Shown one piece after another: positions 51,846 to 61,206 of a DNA stretch of 64,000 bases. Location of the stretch: NCBI RefSeq assembly GCF_900109095.1, contig NZ_FNYZ01000003.1:186001-250000 (forward strand), given 5' to 3'. Within the stretch, counting starts at the first letter, position 1; every line of letters begins with the position of its first letter. A program made the translations under genes and the position numbers. The DNA comes from Sphingobium sp. AP50 (GTDB lineage Bacteria > Pseudomonadota > Alphaproteobacteria > Sphingomonadales > Sphingomonadaceae). The notes beneath the pieces are model-generated. The model had not been told where the DNA came from and did not search any database. It saw only the letters and a list, made by a program, of their open reading frames with translations.

Positions 51846-52448
51846 ATGTCCGGTCTTTTTACGACCCGTGCAAAGCGGATCGTCGGCCTTGGCGGCACCT
51901 TTCGTCAGGCATCCTCCAGCGAGCAGATCGTCCGCGCGGTGCTGGCCGACTGTGCGGCGCTGGGCGCCGAGACGATCATGTTTGATGGCCCGGCGCTGGC
52001 CCGGCTGCCCCATTTCAATCCCGAAAATCCGGCACGCACCGATGAGGAAAGCGCGCTGGTCGAAGCCGTGCGCGAATGCGACGGCATCGTCATCGGCAGC
52101 CCCGGCTATCATGGCGGCTATTCGGGTCTGGTGAAAAACGCCATCGACCTGCTGGAAGATTTGCGTGCCGACGCCCGCGTCTATTTTGACGGGCGGCCGG
52201 TCGGCCTGGTCGTGACGGCGGCGGGATGGCAGGCGTGTGGCACCACATTGTCGGCCATGCGCGACGTGGTCCACGCCATGCGCGGTTGGCCCACCCCCGT
52301 CGGCGTCGCCGTAAACAGTGTGGAACAGCGACCGTTCGGGGCGGACGGCACATTGAGCGACGAAGGCGTCGCCAGCGCGGTGCGCGCGCAGGCGCAACAG
52401 ATCATCGCCTTCGCCATGGACACGCCCCAGATGGAGAATACCGCATGA
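51846..52448 (+). CDS. NADPH-dependent FMN reductase
   Basis: A 200-residue flavodoxin-like reductase: VGLGGTFRQASSSEQIVRAV (FMN phosphate loop), GIVIGSPGYHGGYSGLVKNAIDLLEDL and PVGLVVTAAG. This is the partner that supplies FMNH2 to the LLM monooxygenase directly upstream. The start at 51846 follows GAGGAG. It overlaps the GH3 gene by four bases (ATGA). Confidence 0.92.
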   Translation: MSGLFTTRAKRIVGLGGTFRQASSSEQIVRAVLADCAALGAETIMFDGPALARLPHFNPENPARTDEESALVEAVRECDGIVIGSPGYHGGYSGLVKNAIDLLEDLRADARVYFDGRPVGLVVTAAGWQACGTTLSAMRDVVHAMRGWPTPVGVAVNSVEQRPFGADGTLSDEGVASAVRAQAQQIIAFAMDTPQMENTA

Positions 52449-54835
52449 CGGACGCCCTGACGCTGGAGCAGCGGATCGCGATGAGCGCGGGCGCGACCAT
52501 GTGGACCACGGTCGGCTATGCGGATGCGGAGATTCCCTCGCTCGCCATGGCGGACGGCCCTATGGGCATCGCCAGCGGCCGGGTGGACGAACGCGACATC
52601 TCACTACTCACCCCCTGCCCCACGGCACTGGGCGCGAGTTGGGACGTGGAACTGAACGGCCGCGTCGGCGCACTGGTGGGCGGCGAAGCCATCCGCATCG
52701 GCGTGGACATGGTGCTGGCCCCGAACGTCAATCTGGCCCGCAGCCCGCTGGCCGGGCGCGCATTCGAATATTATTCCGAAGAACCGCTGCTCGCCGGGAT
52801 ATTGGGCGCGGCCTGGGCGACCGGGCTGCAATCGACCGGTACGGCGTCGGTCGCCAAACATCTGGTGTGCAACGACAGCGAAACCGATCGCGACCGGATG
52901 AACGCCGTGGTCGACGAAGCGACGCTGCGCGAAATCTATCTGCTGCCGTTCGAACATTGCGCACAGGCAGGCGTGGGCGGCATGCTGACCGCCTATAATC
53001 GCCTGAACGGGCAATGGTGCGCGGAGCATCATCATGTCATCACCACCATCGTCAAAGGTGAATGGGCCTTCCCCGGCGTCATGATGAGCGACTGGTTCGG
53101 CACCCACAGCACCGTCGCGACGCTCAGCGCGGGGCTTGATCTGGAAATGCCCGGCCCGGCGCGTTTCCTGGGCTTCAAGGCCGCCGAAGCGGTGGCGCAG
53201 GGGCATGTAAGCGAGGCGCGCATAACCGACGCCGCAACCCGCATCGCCCGCGCGGCCGCCCGGTTCAAGGACAACAAGAACGCGCCGATCATCGGCAAGG
53301 CGGCCGAAGACCTGCTGGTGGAGGCTGCATCTGCTGGTTTCGTCCTGCTGCGCAATCAGGACAATCTCCTCCCCCTCATCCCGGGGCGGGACAGGCATAT
53401 CGCGATCATCGGCCCCAATGCGGCGGCCCCCTGTTATCAGGGCGGCACCTTTGCCAAGATCGCTGTATCGCCCGGCGCATCGCCCCCGCTGGACGCGATA
53501 TTGGCGCGCTTTGCCCCGCATGGCCGGATCGATTATGAGCCGGGCGTCGACCCGCAGCCGCGCCTGCCATCCATGCCCACCCGCCCAGCGCGCGATCTTG
53601 GCGATGGCTATGTCAGCGGCATGACCGTCGATTATTATGACGGGCAGGATGCCGACGCGCGCAGAACCGCCAGCGAAACCCGCGACACCAATTCGCTGGT
53701 CTGGTTCACGGGCGTGCATGACGATATGGCGACCCTGAACAAGGCGGCGCGGATCGTCGCCAGCGGCGTGTTCGAGGCCGATCAGGATGGCGACCATAGC
53801 TTCTATCTGGGCGCGACCGGTCCCGTCGTCCTGCGCGTCGATGGGCAGGATGTGCTGGCGCAGAAGGAAGCGATCCCGTCGTCCGACGTGATGGGCAAGC
53901 TGAAAAGCGGCGATGCGCGCAGCACCACCATCGCGCTGAAGGCGGGGCGGAGCGTCAACATCGAAATCGAGTTCTGTTACGATCCTGCCCGCGTCCATGG
54001 CCTGTGGTATGGCATCCGCCGCCCCGACACACCGGAAGCCATGCTGAAGCGCGCCGTCGATCTGGCGACGCAGGCGGATGCAGTGATCCTGATGGTCGGT
54101 GAAACGTCCGACGCCAGCGTGGAAAGCAAGGACCGTAGCCATACGCGGCTGGCCGACGAGCAGATTGCGCTGATCGACGCGGTGACCGCCGCCAATCCGC
54201 GCACCGCGATCATCGCCAATGTCGGCCATGCGTTCGACACGGCATGGGAGGACAAGGCCGCTGCGTTGATGATCGCCTGGTATCCGGGCGAAGGTTTTGG
54301 CGAGGCGATTGCGCAGGTGCTTGCCGGGGACCGTGAACCGGGCGGGCGCATGCCCGTGTCGATCGCGCGCCGGGATGAGGATTATCCAGCCCTGTCGCTG
54401 AAGCCTGATGCTGATGGCAACCTGACGTATGCGGAAGGACGGCGCGTGGGGTATCGCGGCATGGCCGATCCCCGCCACACACTGGGCGCCGGGTTCGGCT
54501 ATGCCGACATCACCATCGTCGCAGCGCAGCTTTTGCCGGATGGAGGCGACGGACTACGACGCATCACGGTGACGGTGGAGAACCGGTCCGACCGCGCCGG
54601 TAGCGACGTGGTGCAAATCTACCGGCGGGAACCCGAACTGGCGCTGGTAGCCTTCGCCAAGCTGCATATGCAGGCGGGCGAGCGGCGAGACGTGGTGATC
54701 GATGTGCTGCAACGCCGCCTGCAATATTGGCGCCATGGATGGCGCGACATTGCCGCCCCGCGCCTGTTCGTCGGCCGGTCCGCCGCCGACATCGCCTTTG
54801 ACCTTGCCCTTCCCGTTTCGGAGTCCGTTGCATGA
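52445..54835 (+). CDS. GH3 family beta-glycosidase with PA14 domain, cytoplasmic
   Basis: A 796-residue GH3 enzyme. The (beta/alpha)8 domain holds the KH motif (AKHLVCND, 138-145) and the nucleophile D216 in MMSDWFG. The second domain has the candidate acid/base Glu in ASVESKDRSHTRL, a PA14 insert (about 395-540, FEADQDGDHSFYLGATGPVVLRVDG) and a C-terminal fibronectin III-like domain. No signal peptide, so it works in the cytosol on imported glycosides, probably glucosides of aromatic aglycones. It overlaps both the FMN reductase and the extradiol dioxygenase genes by four bases, tying O-glycoside hydrolysis directly to ring cleavage. Confidence 0.94.
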   Translation: MTDALTLEQRIAMSAGATMWTTVGYADAEIPSLAMADGPMGIASGRVDERDISLLTPCPTALGASWDVELNGRVGALVGGEAIRIGVDMVLAPNVNLARSPLAGRAFEYYSEEPLLAGILGAAWATGLQSTGTASVAKHLVCNDSETDRDRMNAVVDEATLREIYLLPFEHCAQAGVGGMLTAYNRLNGQWCAEHHHVITTIVKGEWAFPGVMMSDWFGTHSTVATLSAGLDLEMPGPARFLGFKAAEAVAQGHVSEARITDAATRIARAAARFKDNKNAPIIGKAAEDLLVEAASAGFVLLRNQDNLLPLIPGRDRHIAIIGPNAAAPCYQGGTFAKIAVSPGASPPLDAILARFAPHGRIDYEPGVDPQPRLPSMPTRPARDLGDGYVSGMTVDYYDGQDADARRTASETRDTNSLVWFTGVHDDMATLNKAARIVASGVFEADQDGDHSFYLGATGPVVLRVDGQDVLAQKEAIPSSDVMGKLKSGDARSTTIALKAGRSVNIEIEFCYDPARVHGLWYGIRRPDTPEAMLKRAVDLATQADAVILMVGETSDASVESKDRSHTRLADEQIALIDAVTAANPRTAIIANVGHAFDTAWEDKAAALMIAWYPGEGFGEAIAQVLAGDREPGGRMPVSIARRDEDYPALSLKPDADGNLTYAEGRRVGYRGMADPRHTLGAGFGYADITIVAAQLLPDGGDGLRRITVTVENRSDRAGSDVVQIYRREPELALVAFAKLHMQAGERRDVVIDVLQRRLQYWRHGWRDIAAPRLFVGRSAADIAFDLALPVSESVA

Positions 54836-55734
54836 GCCGCGTTAGTGAGATTCGATATGTTGGCTACGCTGTGCCTGATGTTGCGGCGGAGCGGGCCTTT
54901 TATGCTGAGCAGTGGCAGTTGGTTGAGGCTGGCGAGCGGGACGGCATGGCCTATTTCGCGGCGGACGGCGGCGAAGAAGGCTATGTGGTTCGGCTCCGCG
55001 CGGCGGAAGAAAAGCGGATCGATGTGATCGCGCTAGCGGCGGACAGCCGGGCCGATGTCGATGCGCTGCATGACAAGGTCGCGGCATCGGGATGCCGGAT
55101 CATCTTTGGTCCGAAGGATCTGGACACGCTGGGCGGCGGCTATGGCTTTCGCTTCTTTTCGCCCGACGGCCTGCCGTTCGAGATTTCGAGCGACATGGCG
55201 CGGCGCACCGCGCGCGAGATCGTGCATTGGGAAGGCGTGCCGCAGAAGATCAGCCACCTCGTGCTACATTCTCCCGATCACAAGGCGCTGGTGCAATGGT
55301 TCTGCGATGTGCTTGGCTTCAAGGTGTCGGACTGGCTGGGCGATTTCATGTGCTTCCTGCGCTGCAACGAGGCGCATCACCGCATCGCCATCCTGCCCGG
55401 ACCGCCGTGCCTCAACCATGTCGCCTACGACATGCTGAGCGTCGACGACATGATGGTTGGCATCAACCGCCTGCGCCAGAAAGGCACCGACATTCGCTGG
55501 GGTCCGGGCCGTCACACTGCGGGTAACAACACGTTCAGCTATTTCACCACGCCCGCAGGCTTCGCTGTCGAATATACGTCCGAGCTGGAATATGTGGATT
55601 TCGAGAGCCATGAGCCGAAGGTCCATATTCCCGGCCCGAAGGTGATGGACCAGTGGGGCATTGGCGTGGGCGGTCCGCAGACCATGCCGCACCCCGAATC
55701 CGACAAGGGTCTGTTCCAGGCGGTCGAGGTCTGA
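54832..55734 (+). CDS. Type I extradiol ring-cleavage dioxygenase (two VOC domains)
   Basis: A 300-residue dioxygenase of the vicinal-oxygen-chelate superfamily with an N-terminal (about 5-120) and a catalytic C-terminal (about 138-250) domain. The iron ligands are H142 (SHLVLHS), H196 (LNHVAYD) and E247 (GFAVEYTSE). The second-sphere His228 (GRHTAGNN) and Tyr237 of BphC-type enzymes are also present, so the enzyme should be active. It cleaves a catechol meta to the hydroxyls. It overlaps GH3 by four bases and is followed by an alpha/beta hydrolase, a cyclase and an FAH protein, a meta-cleavage order. The aglycone substrate is unknown; FdeC-like cleavage of a hydroxylated flavonoid A ring is one option. 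Confidence 0.94.
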   Translation: MSRVSEIRYVGYAVPDVAAERAFYAEQWQLVEAGERDGMAYFAADGGEEGYVVRLRAAEEKRIDVIALAADSRADVDALHDKVAASGCRIIFGPKDLDTLGGGYGFRFFSPDGLPFEISSDMARRTAREIVHWEGVPQKISHLVLHSPDHKALVQWFCDVLGFKVSDWLGDFMCFLRCNEAHHRIAILPGPPCLNHVAYDMLSVDDMMVGINRLRQKGTDIRWGPGRHTAGNNTFSYFTTPAGFAVEYTSELEYVDFESHEPKVHIPGPKVMDQWGIGVGGPQTMPHPESDKGLFQAVEV

Positions 55735-55738
55735 ACCC

Positions 55739-56896
55739 ATGGCCTTATTCGAATATTTCCCCAACTATATCTGGAACCTGTCGGTATCGATCGCGATGGA
55801 GAGCGGCGCGCAGCTCGGTGAGATCATCGACATGTGCAAGCCGATCAAGGACGCGGCCGATGGCGGCGCGGACGCCGGCACGACGATGTTCATGAAGGCC
55901 TGGGCCGCGATGGGCGACAAGCTGCTCGACCTCGCCGCCGAAGACGAGGCGAAGGGCCGCCATTTCTCCGCCTCCAACAAGCTGGAGCGCGCGTCGCTCT
56001 ACCTGATCACCGCCGAACGCATGCAGGGCCATGGCGCACCGGGCCGTGAGGCGACCTATGCCCGTGCGCGCGACGCCTTCGATCGCTCGACTGCATTGGG
56101 CGCGATCAACCGCGAGCGTGTGGAAATCCCGCTCGACACCGGCACCATGCCCGCGCTGTTCACCCGTGCGCCGGGTGAGGGGAAGAAGCCGGTCGTGGTC
56201 TTCTGCAACGGTCTCGATAGCTGCAAGGAGCTGCTCTACTGGACCCGGCTGCCCGCCGAACTGGCGCGGCGCGGCATTTCCACCCTGTGCGTCGATCAGC
56301 CAGGCAGCGGGGAGGCGCTGCGCCTCCAGAATCTCCCCGTCGATCCGCATAGCGAAAACTGGGCGAGCAAGGCGGTCGACTGGCTGGAACAGCAGCCTGA
56401 AGTGGACCCACAAGCGATCGGCATGACCGGCATTTCGCTGGGCGGCCATTTCGCGCCGCGCGCCGTCGCCTATGAACCGCGCTTCGCCAGTGGCGCGGTG
56501 TGGGGCGCGAACCACAATTGGCGCGAAGTGCAGGACAAGCGCATGGCGCGCGAGGGCGAGAATCCGGTTCCCCATTATTGGGCGCATGTCCACTGGGCCT
56601 TCGGTGCGAAAGATCAGGAGGATTTCCTCGCCAGGTCGGAGGCGATGAACCTCAACGGCCATATGGACAGCATCAAGGTGCCCTTCCTCGTCACTCATGG
56701 CGCCAATGACCGCCAGATCAGCGTCGCCTATGCCGACGATCTCTATGACCAGCTCGTCAATTCGCCGCGCCGCGAGAAAGTCATCTTCACCCCCCGCGAA
56801 GGCGGCGTGGAGCATGTCGGCGCCGACAATATGGCCTATGGTCGCGACCTGATTTCGGACTGGTTCGCTGAAACGCTTGGAGGGCAAAAGGCATGA
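55739..56896 (+). CDS. Alpha/beta hydrolase, FrsA/pseudooxynicotine-hydrolase type (module B)
   Basis: A 385-residue paralogue of the hydrolase at 10854. Same architecture: helical cap, nucleophile S233 in GISLGG, acid in THGANDRQI, His in VEHVGADN. Shared segments include NPVPHYW, ANH-W and VDQPG-GEALR. It starts four bases after the extradiol dioxygenase stop; I reject the longer frame from 55661. The expected reaction is hydrolytic C-C cleavage of the ring-fission product. Confidence 0.91.
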   Translation: MALFEYFPNYIWNLSVSIAMESGAQLGEIIDMCKPIKDAADGGADAGTTMFMKAWAAMGDKLLDLAAEDEAKGRHFSASNKLERASLYLITAERMQGHGAPGREATYARARDAFDRSTALGAINRERVEIPLDTGTMPALFTRAPGEGKKPVVVFCNGLDSCKELLYWTRLPAELARRGISTLCVDQPGSGEALRLQNLPVDPHSENWASKAVDWLEQQPEVDPQAIGMTGISLGGHFAPRAVAYEPRFASGAVWGANHNWREVQDKRMAREGENPVPHYWAHVHWAFGAKDQEDFLARSEAMNLNGHMDSIKVPFLVTHGANDRQISVAYADDLYDQLVNSPRREKVIFTPREGGVEHVGADNMAYGRDLISDWFAETLGGQKA

Positions 56897-57672
56897 CTCG
56901 TCGCTTCATCGACCTGTCGATCACGCTGGACAATGACGTTGTCTCCGATCCGCCCTTCATGCGGCCCAGGATCACCTATGAGACGCATCAGGAAACGGTG
57001 AAGGAACTCCAGCATTTCTTCCCCGGCGTGACGGCGGAGCAGACGCCGGGCGGGGAAGGCTTTGCGGCGGCGGAGTGGGTGACGCTGACCACGCATAATG
57101 GCACGCATCTCGACGCGCCCTATCATTTCTCGCCGACCATGGACGGTGGCGAGCGGGCGATCACCATCGATGAAGTGCCGCTCGACTGGTGCTTCCGCCC
57201 CGGCGTGAAGCTGGACTTCCGCCATTTCCCCGACGGCTATGTCGTCACGGCCGCCGATGTGGAGGCGGAACTGGCGCGCATCGGCCATGATCTGCAACCG
57301 CTCGACATCGTGCTGGTGAACACGGCGGCGGGCAAGGCGCTCGGCCGACCCGATTTCGTCAATGTCGGCTGCGGCATGGGCTATGAAGCGACCATGTATC
57401 TGACCCGCCAAGGCGTGCGCGTGACCGGCACCGACGCCTGGAGCTGGGACGCGCCGTTCAGCTACACGGCCGAAAAGGTCAAGCAGACCGGCGACACCTC
57501 GCTCATCTGGGAAGGGCATAAGGCCGGCCGCGACATCGGCTATTGCCATCTTGAGAAGCTGCACAATCTGGAGGCGCTGCCCGCCCACGGCTTCACCGTC
57601 AGCTGCTTCCCGCACAAGATCAAGGGCGCGTCGGCTGGCTGGACCCGCGCCGTCGCCATCATCGAAGAGTAA
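56893..57672 (+). CDS. Cyclase-family hydrolase (kynurenine formamidase-like)
   Basis: A 259-residue protein of the cyclase/KynB-like family with the metal motif H68-NGT-H72-L-D74-AP-x-H78. The family (KynB, isatin hydrolase, putative cyclases) hydrolyses amide or lactone/ring bonds with a divalent metal. It overlaps the hydrolase gene by four bases, and the FAH gene starts four bases after its stop. It may open a lactone formed from the ring-fission product. Confidence 0.91.
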   Translation: MTRRFIDLSITLDNDVVSDPPFMRPRITYETHQETVKELQHFFPGVTAEQTPGGEGFAAAEWVTLTTHNGTHLDAPYHFSPTMDGGERAITIDEVPLDWCFRPGVKLDFRHFPDGYVVTAADVEAELARIGHDLQPLDIVLVNTAAGKALGRPDFVNVGCGMGYEATMYLTRQGVRVTGTDAWSWDAPFSYTAEKVKQTGDTSLIWEGHKAGRDIGYCHLEKLHNLEALPAHGFTVSCFPHKIKGASAGWTRAVAIIEE

Positions 57673-57676
57673 GCCC

Positions 57677-58633
57677 ATGCGCCTCGCCACCCTTGCCGAC
57701 GGGTCGCCCGACGGCGCCCTGTTCGTCGTGTCGCGCGATGCGCAGCGCTGCCTGCCCGCCGGCGGCACGCTGCAACAGGCGATCGAAAGCTGGACCACGG
57801 CCGAGCCGGATTTGCGCGCGCTCGCCGCCCGGCTGGAACAGGGCGGTGGCGAACCGCTCGACCATGGCCGCCTGCTCGCACCGCTGCCGCGGGCCTGGCA
57901 ATGGCTTGACGGATCGGCCTTTCCGCAACATGGCGAACTGATGCAGAAGGCCTTCCACCTTCCGCCGATCGAAACGGATCGGCCGTTGATGTATCAGGGG
58001 CTGTCCGATCGTTTCCTGTCCGGCACGCAGGACGTGCCCCTGCCCAGCGAAGCGGACGGCATCGATTTCGAAGGCGAATATGGCGTCATCACCGATGCGG
58101 TGCCGATGGGCACAAGCGCGCAGGATGCGCTTTCCCATGTCAAGCTGCTGCTGCTGATCAACGACTGGTCGCTGCGCGCCATCGCCCCCATCGAAATGAA
58201 GACCGGCTTCGGCTGGGTTCAGGCCAAGCCCGCCTGCGCGGTCGCGCCCTTCGCCGCGACGCCCGATGAACTGGGCGACGCATGGGCCGATGGCCGCGTC
58301 CATCTGTCCTTGCAGGTGCATGTCAACGGCCAGTGGTTCGGCCATCCCCATGGCCGCGAAATGGCCTTCGGCTTCCATGTGCTGATCGCCCATGCGGCGC
58401 AGACCCGCAACCTGCCCGCTGGCACCATCATCGGTTCTGGCACCGTCTCCAACGCCGGCTATGCCTCCGTTGGGTCCTCATGCCTCTCCGAACGCAGAGC
58501 CATTGAAATGATCCGCACAGGGCAACCTCAAACGCCCTTCCTCTCTTTTGGCGATAGCGTTCAAATGGAAGCCTGGGGTGCAGACGGATCGCCGTTCGGG
58601 AAAATCGACCAGCGCGTCATCGCCGCAAACTGA
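57677..58633 (+). CDS. Fumarylacetoacetate hydrolase (FAH) family protein (module B)
   Basis: A 318-residue FAH-fold protein, paralogue of the one at 12185 (shared MRLATL start, PRAWQWLDGSAF, MYQGLSDRF, FGWVQAKPACAVAPFAATPDELGD). The metal residues in GIDFEGEYGVIT are retained. It starts just after the cyclase stop. It probably hydrolyses an acylpyruvate-type intermediate, the last step of ring-fission catabolism before central metabolism. Confidence 0.92.
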   Translation: MRLATLADGSPDGALFVVSRDAQRCLPAGGTLQQAIESWTTAEPDLRALAARLEQGGGEPLDHGRLLAPLPRAWQWLDGSAFPQHGELMQKAFHLPPIETDRPLMYQGLSDRFLSGTQDVPLPSEADGIDFEGEYGVITDAVPMGTSAQDALSHVKLLLLINDWSLRAIAPIEMKTGFGWVQAKPACAVAPFAATPDELGDAWADGRVHLSLQVHVNGQWFGHPHGREMAFGFHVLIAHAAQTRNLPAGTIIGSGTVSNAGYASVGSSCLSERRAIEMIRTGQPQTPFLSFGDSVQMEAWGADGSPFGKIDQRVIAAN

Positions 58634-58654
58634 ACGACGGCAAGGAGGAGAGAC

Positions 58655-59788
58655 GTGAAAATCCGTGCAAAAATCCGTATGGGCATGGTCGGTGGTGGCC
58701 CGGGCGCCTTCATCGGACCGGTCCATCGCATTGCGGCCGAACTGGACGGACATATCGCGTTGGTGGCGGGCGCGTTCAGCAGCAGCGCCGAACGCTCTCG
58801 CGCGGCGGGCGCGCATTATCGCATCGATCCGGCCCGCGCCTACCCTGACCTGGGCACGATGCTGGCGGACGAGGCAGCGCGGGACGACGGCATCGATTTC
58901 CTGTCCATCGCCACGCCCAATCACCTGCACTTACCCGCCGCCATAGCTGCATTGAACGCCGGTTTGCCGGTGATGAGCGACAAGCCCGCCACCGCCACTC
59001 TGGACGAAGCGCTGGAGTTGCGCCGTGTTGTACGGACGTCAGGCACGCCCTATGCGCTGACCTATACCTATTCTGGTTATCCGCTGGTGCGCGAAGCGCG
59101 GGCGCGCATCGTGACCGGAGAGATTGGCAAGGTGCGCAAGGTCGTGGTGGAATATCCGCAGGGCTGGCTGGCGGGTGAAGCCAGCGGCAAGCAGGCGGAA
59201 TGGCGCGTCGACCCGGCCCGGTCGGGGCTGGGCGGGTGCATCGGCGACATCGGCGTCCATGCCTTTCATCTGGCGGAGTTCGTCACCGGCCTTACCGTCA
59301 CGGAATTGCTGGCGGATCTGGCCGCCGTGGTGCCGGGCCGTGCGCTGGACGATGACTGCGCTGTGCTGTTGCGGTTCGACACCGGCGCACGCGGCGTGCT
59401 GATGGCGTCGCAGATTTCGGTCGGCGAACGCAATGGCCTGCGCATCCGCGTCTATGGCGAACATGGCGGCATCGACTGGCGGCAGGAATCGCCCAACGCG
59501 CTGACGTTGCATCATGGTGACGGGCGCACGGAGATCATTCAGGCGGGCGACGCCGCACTTGGCCCAGACGCGCGCGCCGCGACGCGCACGCCCGGTGGCC
59601 ACCCGGAAGGCTATCTGGAAGCCTTCGCCAACCTCTACAGCGATTTCGCCCGGATGCTGCGCGGCGAAGCCGCCCCGTTGCTGGCCGGCATAGACGATGG
59701 CGTCCGGTCGATGGCGTTCATCGCCACCGCCGTCGATGCCAGCGCCCGCCGTGCAGGCTGGACGCCACTCATCATCCCTGGAGATTGA
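58655..59788 (+). CDS. Gfo/Idh/MocA family oxidoreductase
   Basis: A 377-residue NAD(P)-dependent sugar oxidoreductase: [17 protein letters not shown] dinucleotide motif, PNHLHLP, the DKPAT version of the EKP motif (catalytic Lys retained), [18 protein letters not shown] with the D-x-x-x-H pair. Members oxidise or reduce 3-keto glycosides, inositols and sugar acids. The start is GTG at 58655 after CAAGGAGGAG. It is coupled to the TIM-barrel gene after it. Enzymes of this family start C-glycoside or 3-keto-glycoside routes in gut bacteria (DgpA-like), so it may be a second C3 oxidase or a 3-keto reductase here. Confidence 0.93.
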   Translation: MKIRAKIRMGMVGGGPGAFIGPVHRIAAELDGHIALVAGAFSSSAERSRAAGAHYRIDPARAYPDLGTMLADEAARDDGIDFLSIATPNHLHLPAAIAALNAGLPVMSDKPATATLDEALELRRVVRTSGTPYALTYTYSGYPLVREARARIVTGEIGKVRKVVVEYPQGWLAGEASGKQAEWRVDPARSGLGGCIGDIGVHAFHLAEFVTGLTVTELLADLAAVVPGRALDDDCAVLLRFDTGARGVLMASQISVGERNGLRIRVYGEHGGIDWRQESPNALTLHHGDGRTEIIQAGDAALGPDARAATRTPGGHPEGYLEAFANLYSDFARMLRGEAAPLLAGIDDGVRSMAFIATAVDASARRAGWTPLIIPGD

Positions 59789-59789
59789 C

Positions 59790-60848
59790 ATGAAGACGAT
59801 CAAAGGCCCGGCCATTTTCCTGGCGCAGTTCGCAGGGGACGTCGCGCCGTTCAACAGCCTGGACAGCATCGGCCGGTGGGTCGCGAGTCTGGGGTACAAA
59901 GGTGTACAGATACCAAGCTGGGACGCGCGCCTGTTCGATCTGGCCAAAGCAGCGGACAGTCAGGATTATTGCGACGAAATAAAAGGGACGCTGGCCGCCC
60001 ATGGCTTGGCGATCACGGAATTGTCGACCCACCTTCAGGGACAACTGGTCGCCGTCCACCCCGCCTATGATGCGCAGTTCGATGCCTTCGCCGCGCCGGA
60101 AGTGCGGGGCAATCCCACCGCGCGACAGGCATGGGCCGTGGATCAGGTGAAGATGGCGGCAAAGGCCAGCCAGCGTCTGGGCCTTAACGCCCATGCGACC
60201 TTTTCCGGCGCGCTGGCATGGCCCTATGTCTATCCCTGGCCGCAGCGGCCCACCGGACTGGTCGAGGATGCGTTCGACGAACTGGCGCGGCGCTGGAAGC
60301 CGATACTGGACGTGTTTGAAGACCATGGCGTGGACGCGGCGTTCGAAATCCATCCGGGAGAAGACCTGCATGACGGGGTAACGTTCGAAATGTTTCTGGA
60401 CCGGCTGGGCGGACATGCCCGCGCCAACATCCTGTACGACCCCAGCCATTTCGTGCTGCAACAGCTCGATTATCTGGCCTTCATCGACATTTATCGCGAC
60501 CGCATAAAATGTTTCCATGTGAAGGATGCGGAGTTCCGGCCTACGGGGCGTTCCGGCGTCTATGGCGGCTATCAGGGCTGGGCCGATCGGCCTGGTCGGT
60601 TCCGGTCACTAGGCGACGGTCAGGTCGATTTCCCCGCGATATTTTCCAAGATGGCGCATAACGACTTCCCCGGTTGGGCCGTGCTGGAATGGGAATGTGC
60701 GCTGAAACACCCGGAGGTCGGTGCAGCGGAAGGCGCGCCGTTCATCGCGCGGCACATCATCGAAGTGACCGAACATGCGTTCGACGATTTCGCTACCGGT
60801 GGTGCTGACAGAGCGCTCAACAAGCGCATGATGGGCATTTATACATGA
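59790..60848 (+). CDS. Sugar phosphate isomerase/epimerase-like TIM barrel
   Basis: A 352-residue xylose-isomerase-like barrel with ligand candidates Glu/His in FEIHPGEDLHDG, Asp/His in LYDPSHFV, His in CFHVKDAEF and Glu in AVLEWECAL. It begins right after the Gfo/Idh/MocA stop (GATTGACATGA). This combination, barrel plus Gfo/Idh/MocA enzyme, is a common 3-keto-sugar module. It is the fifth barrel gene of this superfamily in the window. No signal peptide. Confidence 0.9.
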   Translation: MKTIKGPAIFLAQFAGDVAPFNSLDSIGRWVASLGYKGVQIPSWDARLFDLAKAADSQDYCDEIKGTLAAHGLAITELSTHLQGQLVAVHPAYDAQFDAFAAPEVRGNPTARQAWAVDQVKMAAKASQRLGLNAHATFSGALAWPYVYPWPQRPTGLVEDAFDELARRWKPILDVFEDHGVDAAFEIHPGEDLHDGVTFEMFLDRLGGHARANILYDPSHFVLQQLDYLAFIDIYRDRIKCFHVKDAEFRPTGRSGVYGGYQGWADRPGRFRSLGDGQVDFPAIFSKMAHNDFPGWAVLEWECALKHPEVGAAEGAPFIARHIIEVTEHAFDDFATGGADRALNKRMMGIYT

Positions 60849-61206
60849 CGATCCACTCATAAGCCTTAAGCCAGAGACGTGCAGAGAATGGATTGATGGC
60901 GGCCAAACAGGTGCTGTCTTTAGGAGTAGCTCTGAGCGGCAAATCAACCTGCCGGCAATCACTCGCCTGTCCTTCCGAAAGGTGCAGCCGTAGCGCTCAG
61001 GAATGATCTTGAGCGCAACAATTCCCATGAGCCTGAGCGTGGAAGATTGATCGCCGAGCGGCTGGAAAGAACGTCAGTGACGGCTTTCCGGACCGGGAAC
61101 GAGCGAACAACCGAAAATTCAGGATGAAATATACGCGCCACAATATTGCAATAACAACGGCCTAACCGCCCCCTGTCGGCCTTGGAGCCTTGGGGAGAAC
61201 CACCAC
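60849..61206. other. Intergenic region before the last TonB receptor
   Basis: A 358-base gap. A 139-codon minus-strand frame in it has no family features and no ribosome-binding site, so I do not call it. I see no terminator and no GAA-N6-TTC operator of the type found upstream of the tetR cluster. The receptor leader just before 61207 contains TTGGGGAG as a Shine-Dalgarno. Confidence 0.5.

Noticed and set aside
60609-61028. 139-codon minus-strand frame before the last TonB receptor
   Set aside because: It overlaps the 3' end of the TIM-barrel gene, has no ribosome-binding site and no family resemblance.
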